A stretch of 6,752 nt of DNA, from contig JAUYDJ010000052.1 of the NCBI GenBank assembly GCA_030690025.1, forward strand, positions 1-6,752, written 5' to 3'. A program made the translations under genes and the position numbers. The first letter of the stretch is position 1. Each line of letters opens with the position of its first letter. This document shows, in pieces, positions 1 to 5,730 of the stretch. The notes under the pieces are model-generated. The model did not search any database, was not told the origin of the DNA, and was given only the letters and a program-made list of their open reading frames with translations. The stretch is from Chloroflexota bacterium (GTDB lineage Bacteria; Chloroflexota; Dehalococcoidia; Dehalococcoidales; JAUYDJ01).

Positions 1-1
1 T

Positions 2-598
2 ATCGATACCGAATCTCTCGACGGGCGCAGCCATGTCGACATTGCCCGCCAGGCTATCAAGGGCGGCGCCAGGGTTATCCAGCTGCGCGATAAGACCACC
101 AGCAAGAAAGACCTGCTGCGCATCGCCGCAGAGCTTAAAAAGCTGTGCGCCGGGCATAATGTCCTTTTCATCGTTAATGACTACCTTGACCTGGCGCTGG
201 CGGTTGATGCCGATGGTCTGCACCTGGGACAGGATGACCTGCCGGTAGCCGCCGCCCGCAAACTGCTGCCCCTGGACAAAGTCCTGGGTTGCTCGGCGGT
301 CACCGTTGCTGAGGCAATCGCCGCCCAGGCGGACGGGGCCGACTATATCGCCGTCGGCTCAATCTACCCCACCGCCACCAAGGAGGCGGTCAAGGTAGTC
401 GGGCTGGAAAGGCTACGCCAGATAAGAAAAGCGGTGACGCTGCCCATAGTCGCTATTGGCGGCATTAGCCGGGAAAACGCCGCCGCGGTGATGGCCGCCG
501 GCGCTGACTCTGTTGCCGTCATCAGCGCCGTGCTTAAGGCCACCGCTCCCGAAGCCGCCGCGCGGCAAATCGCCGCCGCACTTGAATCAGGAAGGTAG
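2..598 (+). CDS. thiE: Thiamine phosphate synthase, 5'-truncated by window edge
   Basis: This enzyme joins hydroxymethylpyrimidine pyrophosphate and thiazole phosphate to make thiamine phosphate, releasing pyrophosphate; it is a cytosolic TIM barrel. The open frame begins at base 2 and gives 198 residues, so probably only about 10-15 N-terminal residues lie outside the window. Counting from the first visible codon, family motifs appear in order: QLRDK (27-31) for pyrophosphate binding; VND (58-60) and GQDD (76-79), whose acidic residues bind magnesium; GCS (96-98); GSIYPTATK (119-127), the phosphate-binding loop; AIGGI (151-155); and VISAV (173-177). The residue after GCSA is Val, where many ThiE proteins have His; this looks like lineage variation rather than damage. 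The stop lies 4 nt before the translin-like gene, so the two are probably co-transcribed. Identification is by motif order and is firm. Confidence 0.95.
   Translation: MDTESLDGRSHVDIARQAIKGGARVIQLRDKTTSKKDLLRIAAELKKLCAGHNVLFIVNDYLDLALAVDADGLHLGQDDLPVAAARKLLPLDKVLGCSAVTVAEAIAAQADGADYIAVGSIYPTATKEAVKVVGLERLRQIRKAVTLPIVAIGGISRENAAAVMAAGADSVAVISAVLKATAPEAAARQIAAALESGR
589..595 (+). promoter_or_regulatory. Ribosome binding site fixing the translin-like gene start
   Basis: AGGAAGG lies 7 nt before the ATG at 603. A longer reading from an in-frame ATG at 513 is possible, but it would overlap thiE by 86 nt and add proline- and arginine-rich residues that look like a shadow of thiE. The site therefore supports the start at 603. 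Confidence 0.8.
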
Positions 599-602
599 AA
601 GA

Positions 603-1253
603 ATGCCCGATAATCTGGATACTATTGCCAATCAAATCCGGCAGGAATTCACTGCCAAAGACGCCGCCCGGGAGAAGGTGCTGCCTTCCTGCCGTGACGT
701 AATCCGCTACGCCAGCCAGATTATCCGCGCCGTGCACCGGCAGGAGTTTGACCAGGCGGCCGGCCTGCTTGGGTCAGCCCGTAACCTGCTCGATGAAATT
801 GAGCAAATTGCCGCTGAATACCCCGAGCTGCGCTACACCGGCCTGGTCAGGGATGCGCAGAAGGAGTTTACCGAAGCCAACGCTACCCTGGCCCTTATCA
901 CCAGGAAGCCGCTCCCCACTCCGGCTGACCTGCGGGTTGACAGCGCCGCCTACCTCAACGGGCTGGCTGAAGCCGCCAGCGAAATGAGGCGCTACATGCT
1001 GGACAGCCTGCGTCGTGGAGACCTCTCCCGGGGCGAAGAACTGCTAACCGCTATGGACGACATTTACAGTGTTCTGGTTACCATGGACTTTCCCGATGCC
1101 GTAACCGGTGGGCTGCGCCACACCACCGACGCTCTCCGTGGCGTCCTAGAAAGGACACGAAGTGACTTGACCTTGACCATAAGGCAGCAAGACCTGGAGG
1201 AAAAACTGAAAACTTTTGAGATTTCGACGCTAAAGCCAAAGGAGGAAACGTGA
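603..1253 (+). CDS. Translin/TRAX-family protein
   Basis: A predicted all-helical 216-residue protein without membrane segments or signal peptide. Its C-terminal half carries the translin signature: YLNGLAEAASEMRR (117-130), then an acidic helix, then DFPDAVTGGLRHTTD (162-176) and a helix ending ERTRSDLT (183-190). An earlier KEFTEA (87-92) matches the acidic ExxE helix of the family. Eukaryotic translin binds nucleic acid and, with TRAX, forms the C3PO RNase; archaeal relatives can also cleave RNA. By eye, E88, E91, E123 and E127 fall where I recall the TRAX acidic catalytic residues, one of them Glu instead of Asp, so nuclease activity is possible but inferred. The length is normal for the family (about 200-230). 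The gene starts 4 nt after thiE and overlaps hppA by 4 nt, which suggests translational coupling. Its biological role in bacteria is not known to me. Confidence 0.85.
   Translation: MPDNLDTIANQIRQEFTAKDAAREKVLPSCRDVIRYASQIIRAVHRQEFDQAAGLLGSARNLLDEIEQIAAEYPELRYTGLVRDAQKEFTEANATLALITRKPLPTPADLRVDSAAYLNGLAEAASEMRRYMLDSLRRGDLSRGEELLTAMDDIYSVLVTMDFPDAVTGGLRHTTDALRGVLERTRSDLTLTIRQQDLEEKLKTFEISTLKPKEET
1238..1245 (+). promoter_or_regulatory. Ribosome binding site for hppA
   Basis: AAAGGAGG, a near-perfect anti-16S match, lies inside the end of the translin-like gene and 4 nt before the GTG at 1250. The spacing is a little short. It supports a GTG start within the GTGA overlap rather than a later start, because the protein's first residues already align with the first membrane helix of the family. 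Confidence 0.75.
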
Positions 1254-3394
1254 TTCCTATTTTCTGGGTAGTTCCCGCAGCAGGTATCATCGGCGTGCTC
1301 TTTGCCCTGTTCATGGCCCGGGATATACTGAAGCGCTCGCCGGGAACGCCAAAAATGGCCGAGATTGGCGGCATGATTTATGAGGGCGCCCGTGCGTTCC
1401 TTAAGCGCCAGTACACCACCATTGGCTGGCTGTCAATCGTCGTGGCTATCGTTATCGGTGCTCTGGTGGGGTTTCTGGGCGGTCACCGCGGCATAGAGGG
1501 TATGACTGCCTTCGGCATCGGCTGGCGCACCGGGGTGGCCTTCATTACTGGCGCTTTTTTCTCCGGTTTCTCCGGCTTCATCGGCATGATTGTAGCCGTA
1601 AAAGCTAACGCCCGTTGTGCCGCCGCTTCCCAGCAGAGCCTGAGCGAAGCCGTCAAAGTGGCGCTGCGCGGTGGCGCTGTCCCCGGTTTTCTTATTGTCG
1701 CCCTGAGCCTGCTGGGCGTAACCGGTATCTACTTCGCCTACGGCGGTGCCAGCAACCCCGGCATCGCGCCTCACCTGATTGTCGGTTTCGGTTTCGGTGC
1801 CAGCTTTGTCGCCCTTTTCGCCCAGCTCGGCGGCGGTATCTACACCAAGGCCGCCGATATGGGCGCCGACCTGGTGGGTAAGATTGAAGCGGGCATTCCC
1901 GAAGATGACCCGCGCAATGCCGCCGTCATTGCCGACCTGGTGGGCGATAACGTGGGTGATTGCGCCGGCCGCGGCGCCGACCTTTTTGAGTCCACCGTCG
2001 CCGAAAACATCGGCGCCATGATACTGGGTATTGCTATCTATGCCATGACCCAGAACGTCGCCTGGATCCTCTTTCCGCTGGTGGTGCGCGCCTTCGGCAT
2101 TATTGCCAGCATGATTGGCATACTCGCGGTGCGCATCCGCGGTGAAGAAAACCCGATGAACGCGCTTAACCGGGGCTACTACGTAGCGGTCGCATTGTCC
2201 ATTGTTGGCATGTTTATAACCGTGCTCGCCATGCTGCCTATCGAGGGCGGCAAATGGCTGTGGCTCTTCGTCGCCGGCGCCATCGGTATTCTTACCAGCG
2301 TGGTGGTGGTATTCATCACCCAGTACTACACTGAAGGCAGATTCCGACCGGTCAGGTCCATCGTCAATGCCTCCAAGACCGGTCCGGCCACCAATATTGT
2401 CACCGGTATCTCGGTAGGCTTTGAGTCCACCGTAGCCACTGCGTTTACCATCGCCGCGGCGCTGCTGCTGTCTTACTGGATGGGTAGCATGACCGGCCTG
2501 CCCGGTGGTGCCGCTTTTGGCACGGCGGTAGCCACGATGGGTATGCTGATGACCTGTCCCTTTATCCTGTCCGAAGATACCTTCGGGCCAATAACTGACA
2601 ACGCTAATGGCATTAACCAAATGTCCGGTGCCGGCAAAGAGATACGCCGCATCACCGACCGTCTTGATGCCGTGGGCAATACCACCAAGGCGTTGACCAA
2701 GGGTTATGCCATGGTCTCCGCCGGCCTGGCGGCTTTCCTCCTATTCCAGGCTTATCTGGATAGGGTCGCTTTCCTGCGCGGCCTGAAGGTCTACGATGTA
2801 GTGAACCTGGCCCGGGTGGAGGTCTTTGTAGGCGCTCTCCTTGCCGTTGCCCTGGTATTTCTGTTCAGCTCCTGGGCTATCCGGGCCGTCAGTCTTACCG
2901 CCGGCAAGATTATCGAAGAGGTGCGGCGCCAGTTCCGCGAGTTCCCCGGCATTCTTACCGGTGAGACAAGACCTGATTACGCCAAAGCGGTTGATATCAC
3001 TACACGCGCCGCGCTCTCCGGCATGATAGCGCCGGGTCTGCTGCCGGTGCTGGCACCGGTGGTTATCGGCGTGCTCTTCCGGCTTTCTCCGCAATATGAT
3101 TCGGCCATGGTGGTGGCGGCCTTACTGATGGTAGGCACGATTGGCGGTATTCTGATGGCTTCCTTCATGAACAACAGTGGTGGGGCCTGGGATAATGCCA
3201 AGAAATACATTGAAGATAATCAGCTCAAAGACGAAAAAGGCAACGTCCTGGGTAAAGGTTCGTTCGCCCATGCCGCCGCCGTGGTCGGCGATACCATCGG
3301 CGACCCATTCAAAGATACCGCCGGGCCGTCACTGCACGTGCTGGTTAAACTGCTGGCGACCATAACCCTGGTAATGGTGCCACTGTTTATCTAA
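1250..3394 (+). CDS. hppA: Potassium-independent proton-translocating membrane pyrophosphatase
   Basis: An integral membrane pump that hydrolyses pyrophosphate and moves protons across the cytoplasmic membrane. The product has 714 residues, full length for the family, with about 15-16 hydrophobic segments. Substrate-site motifs are intact: GGGIYTKAADMGADLVGK (194-211), DDPRN (219-223), GDNVGDCAGRGADLFES (232-248), GPITDNANG (446-454), NNSGGAWDNAKKYIE (641-655) and VGDTIGDPFKDTAGPS (679-694). In GNTTKALTKG (476-485), Lys480 and Thr483 are the residues known to mark the potassium-independent class; potassium-dependent pumps have Ala at the first site. That class pumps protons. The RG after GDCAG replaces the commoner MA, a variant I associate with a Chloroflexota/archaeal-like branch. 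It starts with GTG in a 4-nt overlap with the translin-like gene and is the last gene of the thiE unit. It would recover energy from pyrophosphate made in biosynthesis, including by ThiE. Confidence 0.98.
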   Translation: MIPIFWVVPAAGIIGVLFALFMARDILKRSPGTPKMAEIGGMIYEGARAFLKRQYTTIGWLSIVVAIVIGALVGFLGGHRGIEGMTAFGIGWRTGVAFITGAFFSGFSGFIGMIVAVKANARCAAASQQSLSEAVKVALRGGAVPGFLIVALSLLGVTGIYFAYGGASNPGIAPHLIVGFGFGASFVALFAQLGGGIYTKAADMGADLVGKIEAGIPEDDPRNAAVIADLVGDNVGDCAGRGADLFESTVAENIGAMILGIAIYAMTQNVAWILFPLVVRAFGIIASMIGILAVRIRGEENPMNALNRGYYVAVALSIVGMFITVLAMLPIEGGKWLWLFVAGAIGILTSVVVVFITQYYTEGRFRPVRSIVNASKTGPATNIVTGISVGFESTVATAFTIAAALLLSYWMGSMTGLPGGAAFGTAVATMGMLMTCPFILSEDTFGPITDNANGINQMSGAGKEIRRITDRLDAVGNTTKALTKGYAMVSAGLAAFLLFQAYLDRVAFLRGLKVYDVVNLARVEVFVGALLAVALVFLFSSWAIRAVSLTAGKIIEEVRRQFREFPGILTGETRPDYAKAVDITTRAALSGMIAPGLLPVLAPVVIGVLFRLSPQYDSAMVVAALLMVGTIGGILMASFMNNSGGAWDNAKKYIEDNQLKDEKGNVLGKGSFAHAAAVVGDTIGDPFKDTAGPSLHVLVKLLATITLVMVPLFI

Positions 3395-3437
3395 GAGTCG
3401 TTTTTTGCTTGATGGAAGGATTTACTAAAGTCTACGA

Positions 3438-3601
3438 ACCTATCTGTCCCCCTTCCCTTAAAAAGGGAAGGGGGAGTGTAACCTAGAGAGGGGCTTCGCC
3501 CCTCTCTATAAATCTCTTCCCGATACCATCGGGATAAAGGGGGTGAGGTTAATACCCCAAGAGCGACAAGGCGTAAATCAAAAACGAACGATACCTATCT
3601 G
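3438..3601. repeat. Hairpin-rich intergenic element with flanking direct repeat
   Basis: This block fills most of the gap between the convergent hppA and metallo-hydrolase genes and has no convincing ORF. ACCTATCTG occurs at both ends (3438-3446 and 3593-3601), and the match extends to CGA-ACCTATCTG versus CGATACCTATCTG with one inserted base. Between the copies are three strong hairpins: a perfect 12-bp stem 3448-3459/3463-3474 with an AAA loop, a 10-bp stem 3484-3493/3499-3508 extendable by one pair, and a 7-bp stem 3518-3524/3528-3534. TAACCT (3479-3484) can pair with AGGTTA (3546-3551), enclosing the last two as a three-way junction. It resembles a short dispersed non-coding repeat that duplicated its target. 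The right copy covers the stop codon of the minus-strand gene. Mobility is inferred; the pairing is directly visible. Confidence 0.5.
3448..3508. terminator. Paired hairpins between convergent genes, possible bidirectional terminator
   Basis: Two GC-rich perfect stems (3448-3474 and 3484-3508) lie 54 nt after the hppA stop and about 90 nt beyond the stop of the opposing gene. Position suggests that they end transcription from both sides. Neither stem is followed by a run of T on either strand, so they are not textbook Rho-independent terminators, and the T6 at 3401-3406 has no stem before it. They may only be part of the surrounding repeat. Confidence 0.3.
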
Positions 3602-4218
3602 AGGAAGGGATTGCTCATACGCTCAGCGCCAATGGTGGTCTTGGGACCATGCCCGGGATAAACGATGGTCCCGTCAGGCAATGGCATGAGCTTGTTGTGA
3701 ATGGCCTGCATTAGCTGGTCATAGCTGCCACCGGGGAAATCCGTCCGGCCAATACTGAACTGGAAGAGGGTATCCCCGGTGAAGACCACCCCTTCCCCCA
3801 GGAGGCAGATGCCGCCCGGGGTATGGCCCGGGGTATGCAGCACGGCAAAATGCAGGCCATCGGTATCCAGACTGTCTCCCTCTTCGAGTAACCTATCCGG
3901 GGCAGGCGGCGCGGGATAGTCCAGGCCGAATTGCTCGCCCAGCGACCGGTACTGTCCCCGCAGGGCTTCAGATTCCGCTTTGTGCATGGCCACCGGCGCG
4001 CCGGTGGCCTCTTTCACTTCTTTCAGTGCGCCAACGTGGTCGATATGCCCGTGTGTCAGGACGATAAGTTTTATGTCAATTTTTGCGTCCTTGACCATCT
4101 TCAGGATATCTTTGGCTTCCGCCCCCGGGTCGATAATCATCCCAGACTTCGTCGCCTCCGCGCCGACCACATAGCAGTTAGTGTCAAACGGCCCCACCAC
4201 TAGAGTCTTTATAATCAC
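3595..4218 (-). CDS. Metallo-beta-lactamase-fold hydrolase, glyoxalase II-like
   Basis: A 207-residue cytosolic protein made almost entirely of one metallo-beta-lactamase domain. The binuclear metal site is complete: THGHIDH (55-61) supplies H56, H58, D60 and H61; TPGHTPGG (129-136) supplies H132; FTGDTLF (146-152) supplies D149; and YPGHG (187-191) supplies H190. GRTDFPGG (158-165 region) is typical of the short YcbL-type glyoxalase II group, which lacks the C-terminal glutathione-binding domain. Likely chemistry is hydrolysis of a thioester or similar small substrate; the true substrate cannot be read from sequence. I place the start at a GTG (4216-4218) because GAAGGG (4225-4230) sits 6 nt upstream and the fold's first strand begins there. 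A TTG/ATG start at 4273-4278 would add 20 unlike residues without a ribosome site. It stands alone on the minus strand, convergent with hppA. Confidence 0.92.
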   Translation of the reverse strand: MIIKTLVVGPFDTNCYVVGAEATKSGMIIDPGAEAKDILKMVKDAKIDIKLIVLTHGHIDHVGALKEVKEATGAPVAMHKAESEALRGQYRSLGEQFGLDYPAPPAPDRLLEEGDSLDTDGLHFAVLHTPGHTPGGICLLGEGVVFTGDTLFQFSIGRTDFPGGSYDQLMQAIHNKLMPLPDGTIVYPGHGPKTTIGAERMSNPFLR

Positions 4219-4224
4219 GGAACA

Positions 4225-4230
4225 CCCTTC
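4225..4230 (-). promoter_or_regulatory. Ribosome binding site deciding a GTG start
   Basis: Read on the minus strand, GAAGGG within GAAAGAAGGG precedes a GTG by 6 nt. This is the only good ribosome site near the 5' end of the metallo-hydrolase gene and favours the 207-residue product over the 227-residue reading. Confidence 0.7.
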
Positions 4231-4327
4231 TTTCCAGTCCTGCAATGCAGGTAATACAGTTTTATATTCTATCATCAAGTCAAACGGCGGACAAGAAAAG
4301 CGCAGACTGGTAAGGCATCATTTGCAC

Positions 4328-4440
4328 TTGGTTGCTGTGTCATTGCGAGCGTAGCGAAGCAATCCCCGGATCGAAGTTTGAGATTGCTTCGAGGGCTTCC
4401 GCCCTCTCGCAATGACAGGTTTAAGATAGCAGCAACCCAA
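4328..4440. repeat. Nested palindromic intergenic repeat (REP/MITE-like)
   Basis: Four sets of inverted repeats are nested or adjacent here. The outermost is GGTTGCTG (4330-4337) with CAGCAACC (4430-4437), extendable to TTGGTTGCTG with TTGGGTTGCTG by one bulged base. Next is TGTCATTGCGAG (4338-4349) with CTCGCAATGACA (4406-4417), a perfect 12 bp. Inside that, CGAAGCAATC (4355-4364) pairs with GATTGCTTCG (4382-4391), a perfect 10 bp. A small stem GAGGGC (4391-4396) with GCCCTC (4401-4406) has a TTCC loop and competes for a base with its neighbours. The TGTCATTGCGAG...CTCGCAATGACA termini resemble a family of short intergenic repeats I recall from many bacterial genomes. It lies between divergent genes and has no ORF. 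As RNA or cruciform DNA it would form a multi-arm structure. Confidence 0.75.
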
Positions 4441-4468
4441 AACCGAAGAGAACCATTGGAAAGCCGGT

Positions 4469-4498
4469 TTCACAAATCAGCGGGGCAAATGATACAAT
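4469..4498 (+). promoter_or_regulatory. Extended -10 promoter for the TauE/SafE-family gene
   Basis: TTCACA (4469-4474; five of six bases of the -35 consensus) is followed after 18 nt by TACAAT (4493-4498; five of six of the -10 consensus). TG at 4490-4491 gives an extended -10. Transcription should start near 4505, about 33 nt before the ATG at 4538. It is just downstream of the palindromic repeat. Confidence 0.6.
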
Positions 4499-4537
4499 AG
4501 CTGGAGTGGCTAATTGTAACCAGCCGTTCCTGTATCT

Positions 4538-5281
4538 ATGACTGAATCTTTAACTCCTATCATCGTTGGTCTCCTGATAATATTTCTGGCGGGCATAACC
4601 CAGGGCTTGACCGGCTTTGGTTTTGCCCTGGTTTCCGTCCCCATCCTGATAATGTTTCTCTCCCCCAAAGCCGTGGTGCCCATAGTCATTATGGACAGCA
4701 TCGCCATTAACGTGATGATTCTGTTCGAGGCCAGAAAATGGCTGGATTTAAGGAGAATCTGGCCCCTGATAGTGGCCAGCATCATCGGGCTGCCGGTGGG
4801 CACTTATCTGCTGGTGGTGCTGAATGTCAGCGTACTAAAGATACTGATTGGCGTAATAACCATCCCCTTTGCCATAGCCTTGATGCTGGGATTCAAGAAG
4901 GAAATCAGAAATGAAAAACTGGCGCTCTCGCTGATTGGGCTGCTCGCCGGGGTACTGAACGCCAGTACCTCGCTATCCGGCCCGCCCATCATCCTGTTCC
5001 TCATCAACCAGGGAGTGGAGAAGCTGGTTTTCCGGGCTAACCTGGTCGCCTATTTCATGGTGCTGGCGGTGGCCACCACCGCCGCTCTGGCCGTGGGTGG
5101 CGTAGTAACCGGGGCGGTTATCAAATACTCCCTCTGGTTTTTGCCCGCCGCCATCCTGGGGACCTTGGTCGGCATGAGGCTTGCCCACCGGGTCAATGAA
5201 AAGGTATTCCGCAACGCCGCGCTTATCATTGTCACCATAGCCGCCCTGGCATCAGTGGCTTCCGGCTTCGGCCTATATTGA
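4538..5281 (+). CDS. TauE/SafE-family membrane permease
   Basis: A 247-residue, very hydrophobic protein with about eight predicted membrane helices, the usual size for this family. It has two related halves. The first opens with GITQGLTGFGFALVSVPIL (19-37), the family's typical glycine-rich loop. The second repeats the pattern at GLLAGVLNASTSLSGPPIIL (134-153). A short charged linker around residues 119-128 (FKKEIRNEK) joins the halves. Members are proposed exporters or importers of sulfite, sulfoacetate, taurine-related and other small anions, but specificity varies and no sulfur gene is nearby, so no substrate is assigned. An in-frame stop at 4517-4519 limits upstream extension and makes ATG 4538 the natural start. 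No Shine-Dalgarno sequence is visible within the preceding 20 nt. The stop at 5279-5281 lies 44 nt before the nfeD-like start. Confidence 0.88.
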   Translation: MTESLTPIIVGLLIIFLAGITQGLTGFGFALVSVPILIMFLSPKAVVPIVIMDSIAINVMILFEARKWLDLRRIWPLIVASIIGLPVGTYLLVVLNVSVLKILIGVITIPFAIALMLGFKKEIRNEKLALSLIGLLAGVLNASTSLSGPPIILFLINQGVEKLVFRANLVAYFMVLAVATTAALAVGGVVTGAVIKYSLWFLPAAILGTLVGMRLAHRVNEKVFRNAALIIVTIAALASVASGFGLY

Positions 5282-5304
5282 GTCATCTCCAGTTATTCCT
5301 AAGC

Positions 5305-5313
5305 TGCTATAAT
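5305..5313 (+). promoter_or_regulatory. Extended -10 element immediately upstream of the nfeD-like gene
   Basis: TGCTATAAT is a perfect extended -10 (TGnTATAAT). No good -35 lies 16-18 nt upstream, as extended -10 promoters often allow. Initiation about 7 nt downstream would fall near 5320, only a few bases before the ATG at 5326 and after the ribosome site at 5314-5318. A transcript from here would be nearly leaderless. Confidence 0.4.
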
Positions 5314-5325
5314 AAGGGCGTGCGC

Positions 5326-5727
5326 ATGGTAACTCTTCGCTTCATCATGGCCGTGGTCAGCATTATGCTGCAGGAAGCGGCCATAGCCATACTGGTGCTC
5401 TACGGTCTGCCCGAATTCGGAGTGCGTCTGCCGGTGGGCGGGCTCATCGGGCTAATGGCGGCATGGCTTCTCGTTAGCTCGTTCCTCTATCAAATTGGCA
5501 GCCGCGCCCTGAGCCAGAGACCATATATTACCCTGCCCAATATGGTCGGCGGCAAAGGTAAAGTGGTCAGCCCGCTCATCCCGGACGGGCTGGTCAGCAT
5601 TAAGGGTGAGCTCTGGATAGCCAGGTCAGCTGGCAAGAAGCTGGACGTTGGCGCCGAGGTCATCGCGGTTGAGCAGGACGGACTCAAGCTGGTGGTCCGG
5701 GAAATCACCAAAGATGAGACCGAGTAA
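5326..5727 (+). CDS. Short NfeD-like membrane protein with C-terminal OB domain
   Basis: A 133-residue protein with two predicted membrane helices (about 4-27 and 36-55) and a soluble C-terminal beta-rich domain (about 74-127). The domain reads GGKGKVVSPLIPDGLVSIKG (75-94), then GELWIAR, DVGAEVIAV and GLKLVVREI, the pattern of the NfeD OB fold. Such proteins usually pair with SPFH/stomatin-type proteins in membrane microdomains; some longer forms carry a ClpP-like protease domain, absent here. No SPFH gene is in the window. ATG 5326 is chosen because AAGGG (5314-5318) precedes it by 7 nt. An upstream TTG at 5278, overlapping the permease stop, would add 16 residues without a ribosome site, and a GTG at 5320 is too close to the site. 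The gene ends 3 nt from the opposing gene's stop. Confidence 0.85.
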   Translation: MVTLRFIMAVVSIMLQEAAIAILVLYGLPEFGVRLPVGGLIGLMAAWLLVSSFLYQIGSRALSQRPYITLPNMVGGKGKVVSPLIPDGLVSIKGELWIARSAGKKLDVGAEVIAVEQDGLKLVVREITKDETE

Positions 5728-5730
5728 TAC

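Noticed and set aside
513..602. Upstream in-frame extension of the translin-like gene from ATG 513
   Set aside because: It lies wholly inside or just after the end of thiE, encodes low-quality proline/arginine-rich sequence, and a good ribosome site marks ATG 603.
1433..2620. Long minus-strand open frame (395 codons) inside hppA
   Set aside because: It is antisense to a gene with all family motifs intact, and its translation is a low-complexity Gly/His/Asp-rich shadow with no domain pattern.
3398..3590. TCGTTTTT near 3397-3406 and its inverted match near 3580-3587 as terminal inverted repeats of an element
   Set aside because: Only about 8 bases of mostly T/A match, and the positions do not coincide with the direct repeats, so chance is likely.
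4219..4278. Longer N-terminus of the metallo-hydrolase from TTG/ATG near 4273-4278
   Set aside because: There is no ribosome site, the extra residues do not look like the fold, and GTG 4218 has a good site at normal spacing.
4253..4283. Possible minus-strand promoter TTGACT (4278-4283) with TGTATT (4253-4258)
   Set aside because: The spacing is 19 nt and the -10 is weak; the AT-rich TATAAA at 4261-4266 is only 11 nt away. It may be real but is too poor to list.
4330..4440. CRISPR or tRNA-like structure in the palindromic intergenic region
   Set aside because: There are no regularly spaced direct repeats, and no anticodon/T-loop pattern; the pairing is a nested inverted repeat.
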